This document shows, in pieces, positions 1-7,606 of a DNA stretch of 64,000 nt. Origin of the DNA: DASRDB01 sp035652815 (GTDB lineage: Bacteria > Chloroflexota > Ktedonobacteria > Ktedonobacterales > Ktedonobacteraceae); the NCBI GenBank assembly GCA_035652815.1, contig DASRDB010000006.1, forward strand, positions 1 through 64,000, read 5' to 3'. The notes beneath the pieces are model-generated. The model searched no databases and had not been told where the DNA came from. It worked only from the letters and a program-made list of their open reading frames with translations. Position 1 is the stretch's first letter. Every line of letters begins with the position of its first letter. A program made the translations under genes and the position numbers.

Positions 1-116
1 GCTCTTCTGTGGAAGAGCCAAGATCCCAGGTAGAAGACCTGGTCGCGAGACCGCAGGTGGACGCCGGGTAACCGGTGCAGCCAGGCGGGGCTCATGATCG
101 AACGGCTTGTGTGCCT
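1..116 (+). rRNA. 23S ribosomal RNA, 3' end (partial)
   Basis: The sequence aligns by eye with the last hairpins of bacterial 23S rRNA. A GCTCTTC/GAAGAGC hairpin is followed by AAGATCCC, the CCAGGT/ACCTGG stem, then GGTGGACGCCGGGTAACC with GGTGCAGCC, matching the E. coli pattern GGTGGAAGCGTGGTGACAC..GTGGAGCT, and finally an ATCGAACGGCTTG tail like ATCGATCGAGGACTT. The 5' part lies left of the window. The exact 3' end is estimated from this alignment. A strong terminator follows at 203-225. Confidence 0.78.
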
Positions 117-202
117 TGTTGTTGGCTGGTGGGCGGCCTCGCCGTCATCGCTGGCTGGCTGGTCTCGGCAAAATTGAGGTAATTATTCTGTATCAGGTTG
201 GA

Positions 203-225
203 GGCACAAGTACTTGTGCCTTTTT
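203..225 (+). terminator. Rho-independent terminator of the rRNA operon
   Basis: The perfect palindrome GGCACAAG-TA-CTTGTGCC (203-220) is directly followed by TTTTT on the plus strand. It lies about 90 bases past the 23S rRNA end and just before the convergent gene at 236, so it most likely ends the rRNA transcript. No 5S rRNA-like sequence is seen between 117 and 202. Confidence 0.8.
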
Positions 226-235
226 ACGTTCTGGC

Positions 236-820
236 TTATGAAAGCTTTAGTCCGCACCAGAAGCAGTATTGGAAGTAGTCTGGGCTGCGCAATCCGCAGC
301 GTTCGCAAACTTTAGCAGGTTGATCCTCTTTAACAAGCGTCTTTGCCTCTTCTGGAACTACTGGCTGGCCGCTCCCAATAAAGGCTAGCGTTTCTTTTCG
401 TACTTGTTCTAGCTGTATGCCAGTCGCTTCCAGTAACGCCGCTGCCATACCTTGATGTTCGGTCGTCAGTCCTAACAGCAGATGCTCCGTCCCGATGAAG
501 TGTTTCTGTAGCAGATCAGCTTCTTGTGCCGCGTGTCGAATAACCTTCTGCAAGCGAGGCACCCAGGGCAAATTGCCAGTTGTTGGCTGTTCCCCTCTTC
601 CGATGATAAATACCATAGTATCTTGTGCCTTTTGTAGATCGATGCTCAAATATCGAAGCACTCTGGCGGCTATGCCCTGTCCTTCGGCAAGTAAACCCAG
701 CAGTAGATGTCCAGGATCGACATATGCATGCCCGAGATTTCGGGCTTCCTGTTCTGCTAGCTGAAGCGCGGTTTTGGCCCGTTCTGTGAAACGAGAACGA
801 ATATCCTCTGGCTGGTTCAC
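236..820 (-). CDS. Clp N-terminal domain protein with C-terminal zinc ribbon
   Basis: A 194-residue protein with two Clp_N repeats of the kind found at the N-terminus of ClpA/ClpC. The first covers about residues 8-75 (FTERAKTALQLAEQEA, then HLLLGLL) and the second about 80-150 (IRHAAQEADLL, then HLLLGLT). The Clp_N domain binds adaptors or substrates. There is no AAA+ module, so it cannot unfold proteins itself and may act as an adaptor or decoy. The last 25 residues hold CERCG and CFWCG, a four-Cys zinc ribbon. It stands alone, convergent with the rRNA operon. The partner is unknown. Confidence 0.85.
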   Translation of the reverse strand: MNQPEDIRSRFTERAKTALQLAEQEARNLGHAYVDPGHLLLGLLAEGQGIAARVLRYLSIDLQKAQDTMVFIIGRGEQPTTGNLPWVPRLQKVIRHAAQEADLLQKHFIGTEHLLLGLTTEHQGMAAALLEATGIQLEQVRKETLAFIGSGQPVVPEEAKTLVKEDQPAKVCERCGLRSPDYFQYCFWCGLKLS

Positions 821-891
821 GGATGTATAGCCTCCTTCTCAGCTTTCTTCTGCTGACGAGTGTTGGCAAAAGAGCGGGGGATGCTTACCCC

Positions 892-977
892 TGTCATCCT
901 GAGCGCAGCGAAGGATCTCCGTTCATGTGCAAGATTACTTCAGGCGATGGAGATCCTTCGCTGCGCTCAGGATGACA
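892..977. repeat. CATCCTGAGCGCAGCG palindrome, copy 1 (inverted arms)
   Basis: Two 27-base arms, TGTCATCCTGAGCGCAGCG..ATCT and its exact inverse, surround about 32 bases of spacer. The copy covers the 3' end of the queG reading frame, so the arms are translated (CHPERSEGS and DPSLRSG). This is the first of about 12 copies in the window. Confidence 0.9.
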
Positions 978-2213
978 TTTCTGGGTTTCCCCTCTTTCTT
1001 TGCCAAAATTCATAAGCAGAGAGAGGGCACAGCGAATCTCTTGCTGCACTTCTTCATCTTCCTCTTCAGAAAGAGCTTGCTCTAAAGCCTTTTGCGCTTC
1101 CAGGCCGCCGATTCTGCCCAGTGCCCATGCCGCGTGACCGCGCACTAATGGTTCACTATCGTGGAGTGCGCCGATCAGGGCTGGAATCGCCTGCGGGTCG
1201 CCGCTATTGCCGAGAGCGACACAGACGTTGCGCAGCAGACCGCGCCTTTTTGTCCTGCGAATGGGGCTGCGCCGGAAGCGCTCGCGAAATTGTTCTTCGG
1301 TGAGGGAGAGCAAAGGAATTAACTCCGGGCTACCGCCGGTTGCTGGACGCGGGCGAAATTCCTGGTGAGAATGAAACTGTACCGGTTGTGTGCTTCCTTT
1401 TGACGCGCCTGCGCGCAGCCCAAGTCTGCGTTCGGCAACGTGATTGACCGGGCAGACCTGCTGGCAAATATCGCAGCCGAAGATGAGATTGCCCATTAAG
1501 GGGCGCAGTTCAAGTGGAATGCTGCCGCGTAACTCGATGGTGAGAAAAGAGATGCAGCGTGTGTTATCCAGTACGTAGGGCGCTGGCAAGGCTCCCGTTG
1601 GACAGGCATGCAGGCAGAGTTCGCACTGCCCACAATTCGCTTTGAGTGGCGCGTCATAACTGTTCGTGAGCGGGAGATTGGTGACGATCTCGGCCAGGAA
1701 AATCCACGATCCCCAGCCTTTTGTCAGAATGTTGGTGTTTTTGCCATACCATCCCAGCCCGGCGCGTTCGGCTACGGCGCGGTCAACCATGCGCCCGGTA
1801 TCCACGAAGACGCGAAACTCAGGGTCGTCGATCTCACTGCGCGCATATTCCTTTAGCCATTCGGTAAACTGGTAGAGTTTGGGCTTGATGATCTCGTGAT
1901 AGTCCTCTCCCCAGGCGTAGCGCGAAATGCGGCCATGCAGCGGATCGTTCGCCGTTTCATCCGGCAGTTCTGTGAGGTAGCACATGGCGAGCGCGATGAT
2001 GGATTGCGCCCCCGGCAGCAGCGCGTCTGGATGGCACGAAACCTCAGCGCGTTCGGCAGTATACCAGGGCAATCCATCCATCAACCCCTGCGCAATGCGT
2101 TCCTGTATGACTCGCTCGGCCTCTGGAAAGGCTTCCGCGCTGGTAATACGCGCCATATCGAAGCCGAGCGAGTAGGCATATTCTTTGATCGTGGTAGGAT
2201 TTAACATGGTCAC
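894..2213 (-). CDS. queG: Epoxyqueuosine reductase QueG
   Basis: QueG reduces epoxyqueuosine to queuosine in tRNA, the last step of Q-tRNA synthesis, using cobalamin and two [4Fe-4S] clusters. Supporting motifs are VDTGRMVDRAVAERAGLGW, the first cluster CGQCELCLHACPTGAL (about residues 194-210), the second CDICQQVCPVN (about 247-257) and C-terminal HEAT-like repeats (about 325-405, LGNSGDPQAIPALIGAL), all typical of the family. The last 28 residues are encoded by a palindromic repeat and are not part of the family. The first codon is GTG, with an ATG at 2207 as an alternative. The gene follows the permease stop by 6 bases, so it is probably co-transcribed with the ABC pair. Confidence 0.95.
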   Translation of the reverse strand: MTMLNPTTIKEYAYSLGFDMARITSAEAFPEAERVIQERIAQGLMDGLPWYTAERAEVSCHPDALLPGAQSIIALAMCYLTELPDETANDPLHGRISRYAWGEDYHEIIKPKLYQFTEWLKEYARSEIDDPEFRVFVDTGRMVDRAVAERAGLGWYGKNTNILTKGWGSWIFLAEIVTNLPLTNSYDAPLKANCGQCELCLHACPTGALPAPYVLDNTRCISFLTIELRGSIPLELRPLMGNLIFGCDICQQVCPVNHVAERRLGLRAGASKGSTQPVQFHSHQEFRPRPATGGSPELIPLLSLTEEQFRERFRRSPIRRTKRRGLLRNVCVALGNSGDPQAIPALIGALHDSEPLVRGHAAWALGRIGGLEAQKALEQALSEEEDEEVQQEIRCALSLLMNFGKERGETQKCHPERSEGSPSPEVILHMNGDPSLRSG

Positions 2214-2219
2214 ATTATA

Positions 2220-3230
2220 TCAGGTCGTGACATCCCGCCGCGCATTAATCCACCATGCCAAACCGATAAACACGATGAAGTAGCAGATCAGCACAATAAG
2301 GGCGTGCAAGTTACTGGGATTAGCAAGCAACGCGGTCATATTGTTGCTGATGAAGTAGTCGGGAATGGCCTTTAAGAAGTCGCCGAAGGCATTATGGTTG
2401 ATATTCCCGATCAGTTCGAGAATGCCACTCAGAATTGGCTCGATAAAGTACCACATCAGGGCAGCAACAATGCCAGCCGCCGTTGCCTGCCCCAGCAGAC
2501 CGAAGAAAAGCGCGATCACCGCGTAGATAAACCAGTCAAACACGGCTATAAGTATGTAGAGCAGAGTACGACCAATCCAATCGGCGGTAAGAAAATCAAA
2601 CGTCTGTGGCGTGCCACTGACCGGATTGAGCAATTGCCCTGTAAGAATGCCCAGTAGCACCATCAACAGTAAACCCAGCGCGGAGCAGACAAATGCGGCC
2701 CCCAGCTTGCCGAGCAGGAATTGCGTGCGTGTTGGCCCTCGCGTATAAAGCAGGCGGATCGTGCCGACGCTGTATTCGCCTCCAACAATCGTTCCTACGA
2801 GAATGATAATCAGGATTGTTGCCGGAGTCAAAGCGACCTGTACTATCAACGTCAGGGAAGCTGGCAGGCGTAAAGGTGTTGAAAGGGCCTCAACCGCGAT
2901 CTTTCGCTGCGCTTTTAGCTCATCAGGTGAAGGAGTGGTGCAGGAAGTTGACTGTCCCGGCGGACAGGTATTTCCCGTGTTCTCGAGGGGCGCGTTCTGC
3001 ACGAAAAGCACTCCTGCTGCGATTGCCACAAAGAGCAGGATAGCCAGGGCGGCAGCGATACTTACCAGTATTTTTGACATCGTCCTGCGTCGTATTTTAT
3101 AGAGTTCCATGCCGACCAGGCGCAGGACGACCGAGAGATAATCCTGCCGCCCGAAATGCACTGAACTGCTGCGCTCTGGCAGAGGAAAGCGTTCCTCGCT
3201 GCCCGCCTGCGCGGGTAATTGGCTGCTCAC
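2220..3230 (-). CDS. ABC-2 type transporter permease
   Basis: A 336-residue integral membrane protein with six or so hydrophobic segments: about 55-77, then after a loop at 80-120 about 128-150, 180-200, 225-265 and 310-328. The segment around TIVGGEYSVGTIRLLYTRGPTR matches ABC-2 permeases of the BcrB/NatB kind. It starts with GTG that overlaps the stop codon of the upstream ATPase by one base (TAGTG), so the two are translationally coupled and should form one exporter. The substrate is unknown. Confidence 0.85.
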   Translation of the reverse strand: MSSQLPAQAGSEERFPLPERSSSVHFGRQDYLSVVLRLVGMELYKIRRRTMSKILVSIAAALAILLFVAIAAGVLFVQNAPLENTGNTCPPGQSTSCTTPSPDELKAQRKIAVEALSTPLRLPASLTLIVQVALTPATILIIILVGTIVGGEYSVGTIRLLYTRGPTRTQFLLGKLGAAFVCSALGLLLMVLLGILTGQLLNPVSGTPQTFDFLTADWIGRTLLYILIAVFDWFIYAVIALFFGLLGQATAAGIVAALMWYFIEPILSGILELIGNINHNAFGDFLKAIPDYFISNNMTALLANPSNLHALIVLICYFIVFIGLAWWINARRDVTT

Positions 3231-4303
3231 TATGCGCCTCCTTTTTCAGGTGAGGAACTTTTGTCGCTCGAAGCCAGCGCTTCCATCCCGCGCCGCCTGC
3301 CTGGCTGATTGACAGGAGTGGTTAATTGCATGAAAACTTCTTCAAGGCTTCCCTCGTAGGGATGAATTTCTGCCGCGAACAAATCCCTGCGGGCCAGCAA
3401 CTGGTTGAGTTCTGCCGAGCGGGCGGTAGGCGCGTCTACTCGTATCAGAGGTTGCCCCTGCCGGTCCATCTCGGTATAGAAGCGGCTAATCCAGGTGGCT
3501 CCCTGATCTCGCAGTTCGCGCAGGGCAGCGAGCGCGGCCTGCGTCTCTTCCGCGCTGCGCAGGCGAATCAATACCTGCTCGCTGCCTCTCAATAGCTCGC
3601 GCACATTGCCCTGCTTGATAAGGTTGCCTTTCTGCAAAATTGCTACGCGGTTGCAGACCTGTTGCACTTCGTTGAGCAGGTGGCTGGAAAGAAAAATGGT
3701 TTTGCCCAGCTCGGCCAGGCGGCGAATAAGCTGGCGAATTTCAAACATGCCCGCCGGATCAAGTCCGTTGGTCGGTTCATCGAGCATAACCAGTTCGGGA
3801 TCAGTCAGCAGGGCTGCCGCGATACCCAGGCGCTGTTTCATGCCAAGTGAGTACTTGCGATAGATCAGTTTTTCCTGTTTGCGCAGTTCAACCAGTTCCA
3901 GCACTTCGTCGATGCGCCGCTGGTTGATTTTGCCCGATTGCAGGCCAGAGGCTGCGGCAACCACGCGCAGGTTATCCATGCCTGTCAGATAGGGGTAAAA
4001 CACCGGCGTTTCCACTATGGCCCCGATACGTTGTAAGATGGCAGGCAACTGGTCGGCATTATCCATGCCAAAGAGGATAGCTCGCCCCGCTGTTGGCCGG
4101 ATTAATCCCAGCAACATGCGAATGGTGGTGGTTTTTCCTGAACCGTTCGGCCCCAAAAACCCGAACACATCACCCCGCATGACCTCGAGGTTGAGGTCGT
4201 TCACCGCAACTAGCTTCCCAAAGGCTTTGGTGAGCCGACTTGTGCTGATAATCGTATCTGTTGCCTGTCCAGGCGTTTCTACTTCATAATATTCGTTCAA
4301 CAT
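3230..4303 (-). CDS. ABC transporter ATP-binding protein (BcrA/CcmA-like)
   Basis: The ATPase of the exporter encoded with the next gene. The Walker A motif GPNGSGKTT lies at residues 51-59, the signature YSLGMKQRLGIA near 155 and Walker B ELVMLDEPTNGLDP near 180. A C-terminal domain of about 120 residues after the nucleotide-binding domain is typical of BcrA/YhaQ-type ATPases. The ATG has a good ribosome site, AAAGGCGACAC, just upstream. It heads the leftward unit ATPase-permease-queG. Confidence 0.9.
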   Translation of the reverse strand: MLNEYYEVETPGQATDTIISTSRLTKAFGKLVAVNDLNLEVMRGDVFGFLGPNGSGKTTTIRMLLGLIRPTAGRAILFGMDNADQLPAILQRIGAIVETPVFYPYLTGMDNLRVVAAASGLQSGKINQRRIDEVLELVELRKQEKLIYRKYSLGMKQRLGIAAALLTDPELVMLDEPTNGLDPAGMFEIRQLIRRLAELGKTIFLSSHLLNEVQQVCNRVAILQKGNLIKQGNVRELLRGSEQVLIRLRSAEETQAALAALRELRDQGATWISRFYTEMDRQGQPLIRVDAPTARSAELNQLLARRDLFAAEIHPYEGSLEEVFMQLTTPVNQPGRRRGMEALASSDKSSSPEKGGA

Positions 4304-4385
4304 GTGTCGCCTTTCATCGATAGCTTAAGAGCAGGCTCCCCAATGGGCGACGCTTGCTTCCTTCTGCTCGCGCAAACACGTATGC

Positions 4386-4522
4386 TGTAGGGGCGCGGGC
4401 TTGCCCCGCCCTCGCCCCCCATATCATGTTCGCGTGTAGGGGCGCGGGCTTGCCCCGCCCTCGCCCCCCATATCATGTTCGCGTGTAGGGGAACAAGGGC
4501 GGGGCAAGCCCGCGCCCCTACA
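4386..4522. repeat. GTAGGGGCGCGGGCTTGCCCC palindrome with duplicated left arm
   Basis: A 49-base unit starting TGTAGGGGCGCGGGC is repeated head to tail at 4386 and 4435. A third TGTAGGGG begins at 4484. The inverse arm GGGCGGGGCAAGCCCGCG..CTACA ends at 4522. With the next cluster it fills the gene-free stretch 4304-4800. No reading frame of interest was seen here. Confidence 0.85.
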
Positions 4523-4614
4523 CCAGGAAGCGCTGCCTTTTTGGCATGGCATCCATACTAATGCAAAATTCGTCATAATTCAAGCGTCTATCTGTATATG
4601 CGGCTCGCCTCTCC

Positions 4615-4780
4615 GTAGGGGCGCGGGCTTGCCCCGCCCTGATTAACCCAATCAGGCTTGCCTCTATTCCGTAGGGGCGTGGGCTTGCCCCGCCCTGATT
4701 AACCCTAATCAGGCGCTGTGATCGGAATTGATGACTCGGAATTGATGAAAGGAAGGGCGGGGCAAGCCCACGTCCCTACA
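4615..4780. repeat. Second GTAGGGGCGCGGGCTTGCCCC palindrome cluster
   Basis: Left arms GTAGGGGCGCGGGCTTGC and GTAGGGGCGTGGGCTTGC lie at 4615 and 4671, each followed by a small GCCTGATT..AATCAGGC hairpin. A single inverse arm ends at 4780. Like the preceding cluster, the left arm is duplicated and the right arm single. Confidence 0.85.
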
Positions 4781-4798
4781 GAGGTGTTTCAGGGATAC

Positions 4799-4827
4799 TC
4801 GACACTCTTTCAGATGTATGGTAGAAT
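4799..4827 (+). promoter_or_regulatory. Sigma-A type promoter for the FHA gene cluster
   Basis: TCGACA (4799-4804), a 17-base spacer and TAGAAT (4822-4827) lie about 85 bases before the first FHA gene. One base in each hexamer departs from the consensus. It could drive all four FHA genes. Confidence 0.5.
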
Positions 4828-4913
4828 GCGGTTGAGTATAAGAGCGGCCTCTAACTATTGCAACATAGATTTTTCATTTCATCCCGCCGAATAGCTCTTT
4901 GGAGGTAAAACAA

Positions 4914-6326
4914 ATGGAAGCGGCATTGCAAGGCCCGTTCGGTAAGACCACGCTCTCTTCTGGCGTTCTGACTATCGGAAGTAGTCCTGATAACCAGTTG
5001 GTAGTGAATGACCCCAAAGTATCCGCCCATCATGCCGAGGTGCGGCCTGATGTACAGGGTTACAGCGTAGTTGATCTCGGCAGTATGCACGGCACATTTG
5101 TGAATGGGCAGCGCCTTGATTGGAACGCGCCATATGTTTTAAATCCTGGCGATAGCATCACCATTGGCGATACCACTTTCAGCTATATAAGCGGAGAGAG
5201 CGGAACTGAGCCAACAGTGCTGGCACGCCCCGCCGGTGCCGAAAAACCAGCCGATGGCGCTAACCTGGAGCAAATTGCCCCCTCGCATAGCGCTTACGGT
5301 ATTCGCCTGCCTCAGGAGTTACAGGCCACCCAGGAAACACCTGCTTCCGGTGAAGCTGGTTCACCGATGGTTCCATATGTGCCGCAAGGCGCAACGCCTG
5401 CTCCTGGCGCGATTCCCCCTGGCGCAACGCCTGTTCCCGGGGCAAATGTGGGTTATGTATTTCCTGGACAATACATGCTCCCACAGGGGTACGTACCCCA
5501 GTATCCCCAGCCGACCGGGCCTCAGCAGCAGCCGTATATTCCTCCTGGCTATATTCCCGGCACCTCTTATCCGGGGTATGTGATGCCATATCCTCCTGGT
5601 TATGTGCCCCAACCCCAGTCCCAGCCCCAGCCAGCGGCAAAGCCTGCCAACCGGCGCTTACCCTGGATTCTTCTTGCCATTCTCCTTATTGTTATTCTTG
5701 TCGGTGGAGGCGCGTTCCTTTTCCTCTCACGCTCAACGCCAGAGAAGACGCTGGACAACTATTGCAGCGCGCTGCAAGACGGAAGATATCAGGATGCCTA
5801 TAACATGTTCTCGCCTGTGCTACAAAATGTCGAGGCGCAGACAACTTTCGTTTCGATCCAGAGAGACCTGGGCGCTGTCACCGCCTGTACGCATAGCAAT
5901 GCCTCTACCTCTGGCAGCACTGCTACCGCAAACTTAACGATGGTCGCCGGTGGAAAAACGTTTAATGGCCCCATTTCACTAGCCCAGGATAGCAGCAGTA
6001 CCTGGAAGATCAGCGAACTCCTTTCCACTCCCGATTTGACGCTGACCACCTTTTGCAATGCCTTAAAGAAACAGGATTTTGCTTCTGCCTATAGTCAGTT
6101 ATCAAGCGACCTGCAAAGTGCGCACTCGGAGTCAGTTTTCGCGACCGATTTCGCGCAGGTGAATTGCGTGACGTATGGCAATCTCAGCGTTTCCGGTACC
6201 TCGGGTACGGCTGTTATGATACTGGCCGATAGAACAAGCGGGCAAACCGCTAATGCGCAGATTTCTCTGGCACAGGATCGCAATAGTAATGGTGACTGGA
6301 AGATCAACAGTCTTGTTGTTCAGTAG
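4914..6326 (+). CDS. FHA-domain membrane protein with two extracytoplasmic Cys-pair repeats
   Basis: About 470 residues. An N-terminal forkhead-associated domain (about 5-92) is followed by a Pro/Gly/Tyr/Gln-rich linker (about 95-247), one membrane helix (about 250-272, ILLAILLIVILVGGGAF) and two repeats of about 100 residues outside the membrane. Each repeat starts TPxxTLxxxC, has a second Cys about 50 residues on and ends in WKI, like small NTF2/DUF4878-type folds. The ATG at 4914 is preferred because GGAGG lies 8 bases before it; a TTG at 4899 is in frame. The FHA domain lacks the usual phosphate-binding Arg (GSS, not GRS) and the Asn of the TNGT motif (MHGT), so phosphothreonine binding is doubtful. 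Confidence 0.85.
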   Translation: MEAALQGPFGKTTLSSGVLTIGSSPDNQLVVNDPKVSAHHAEVRPDVQGYSVVDLGSMHGTFVNGQRLDWNAPYVLNPGDSITIGDTTFSYISGESGTEPTVLARPAGAEKPADGANLEQIAPSHSAYGIRLPQELQATQETPASGEAGSPMVPYVPQGATPAPGAIPPGATPVPGANVGYVFPGQYMLPQGYVPQYPQPTGPQQQPYIPPGYIPGTSYPGYVMPYPPGYVPQPQSQPQPAAKPANRRLPWILLAILLIVILVGGGAFLFLSRSTPEKTLDNYCSALQDGRYQDAYNMFSPVLQNVEAQTTFVSIQRDLGAVTACTHSNASTSGSTATANLTMVAGGKTFNGPISLAQDSSSTWKISELLSTPDLTLTTFCNALKKQDFASAYSQLSSDLQSAHSESVFATDFAQVNCVTYGNLSVSGTSGTAVMILADRTSGQTANAQISLAQDRNSNGDWKINSLVVQ

Positions 6327-6449
6327 TAAATTGTGAGCCATTCGGCGTTTATTCTGTGGCATTGTTACCAGACAAAGAGCGGTGAGCATGTTACACTACA
6401 AGCGCAATCACCGCATGGCTTGTCTTTACCAGTTCTTTAAAGGAGACAG

Positions 6450-7568
6450 ATGTTGGAAGCAACACTTACTGGTCCTAACGGTCCTGTGCAGCTTGGCTCA
6501 AATACGGTGACGATTGGCCGTTCCGGCGATAACCAGATCGTTGTGAACGACCCGCAGGCCTCTTCTCATCATGCCGAGATTCGACCTGATCCCCAGGGCC
6601 ATGCCCTCATCGATTTAAACAGTACCAACGGCACGTATGTGAACGATGCGCGCATTGCGCCGAATATGTCCCGGTTCCTGAATAATCGGGACGTGATTCG
6701 AATTGGGGCGGCTCAATTCACGTATGAGCAGGCCGGTTCCTACGAGCCGACCTTGCGTGCCAGCACGAACGAGTACGCCAATCCCGATGGTTATACTCCA
6801 ACAGTTGCAGCTCAGCAACCAGGGACACCTTCTGCGCCCAATTACAATCATCCAGGATATCAGCCAACGCAGGCGGCTCCCTCGCCCGATTATGGCACAC
6901 CGGGTTATCCGAACTACCAGCAGCCATCCTATCCAGGGTATGAGGCGCAGCAGCAAAGCGCTTATCCGAACTACCAGCAGCCCTCAGCGCCAAATTATGG
7001 CGCGCCGCAAGGAACAACCTCGCCTGACTATGGCGCGCCGCCGAACTACCAGCAACCATCGTATCCTGCGCAACCAGGCTGGTCTGGTCCGCCTCCCATT
7101 CCAGTTCCAGGACAGGTGGGTGCGCCACCTGCCCAGCAGAAGAAAAGTCGCACCGGTTTGATCATTGCCCTGATTGTGATTGTGTTAATAATTGCCGGCG
7201 GTATCGGCGGCTACCTTTATATCAATCGCTCGACGCCTCAGAAGACGTTGCAGGCATTCTGTACCGCTTTTCAGAACGATGACTCACATGCTGCGTATGT
7301 CACTTTGTCCTCACGTGTGCAGCAACAGACTTCTGAGCAGCGCTTTACTCAAGGCTTTAATCAGCTTGAGCAGGCATTCAATGCGCCGCAGGCCGGTGGG
7401 TTACACAGTTGTGATGTAAGTAATGTTCAGGATAATGGTTCAAGTGGGACGGGCGTTATCACTATGAGTGTGAATAAGTTAACTACCACCTTGGTATACG
7501 ATGCTGCGCTGGTGGACGAAAACGGCAATTGGAAGATTGATAGATTGACGCTTCGTCAGCAAGCATAA
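6450..7568 (+). CDS. FHA-domain membrane protein with one extracytoplasmic Cys-pair repeat
   Basis: 372 residues with the same plan as its neighbours. The FHA domain covers about 5-92 and keeps the binding residues (TIGRSGDN, SSHHAEI, NSTNGTYVN). A Tyr/Pro/Gln-rich linker carries repeated NYQQPS and PNY motifs (about 110-230). One membrane helix (about 235-258) is followed by one repeat of about 100 residues (TPQKTLQAFC..HSC..WKIDRL). The ATG follows AAAGGAGAC. It probably recognises a phosphothreonine made by the kinase encoded next, but no partner is visible. Confidence 0.88.
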   Translation: MLEATLTGPNGPVQLGSNTVTIGRSGDNQIVVNDPQASSHHAEIRPDPQGHALIDLNSTNGTYVNDARIAPNMSRFLNNRDVIRIGAAQFTYEQAGSYEPTLRASTNEYANPDGYTPTVAAQQPGTPSAPNYNHPGYQPTQAAPSPDYGTPGYPNYQQPSYPGYEAQQQSAYPNYQQPSAPNYGAPQGTTSPDYGAPPNYQQPSYPAQPGWSGPPPIPVPGQVGAPPAQQKKSRTGLIIALIVIVLIIAGGIGGYLYINRSTPQKTLQAFCTAFQNDDSHAAYVTLSSRVQQQTSEQRFTQGFNQLEQAFNAPQAGGLHSCDVSNVQDNGSSGTGVITMSVNKLTTTLVYDAALVDENGNWKIDRLTLRQQA

Positions 7569-7606
7569 TCCTTACTCAACTGAGGCAACTCACGGGGGAA
7601 CGCAGG

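Noticed and set aside
117..202. 5S rRNA or tRNA after the 23S gene
   Set aside because: No 5S helices or T-loop GTTCGANTC pattern could be found; only a terminator follows.
2214..2222. TATAAT just before queG as a promoter for a leaderless transcript
   Set aside because: No -35 box lies at the right distance, and the gene follows the permease stop so closely that co-transcription is simpler.
4386..4522. Evenly spaced 49-base repeats that could suggest a CRISPR array
   Set aside because: Only two full units, identical spacers, and an inverse arm at the end. This is a duplicated palindrome arm, not repeat-spacer structure, and no cas gene is present.
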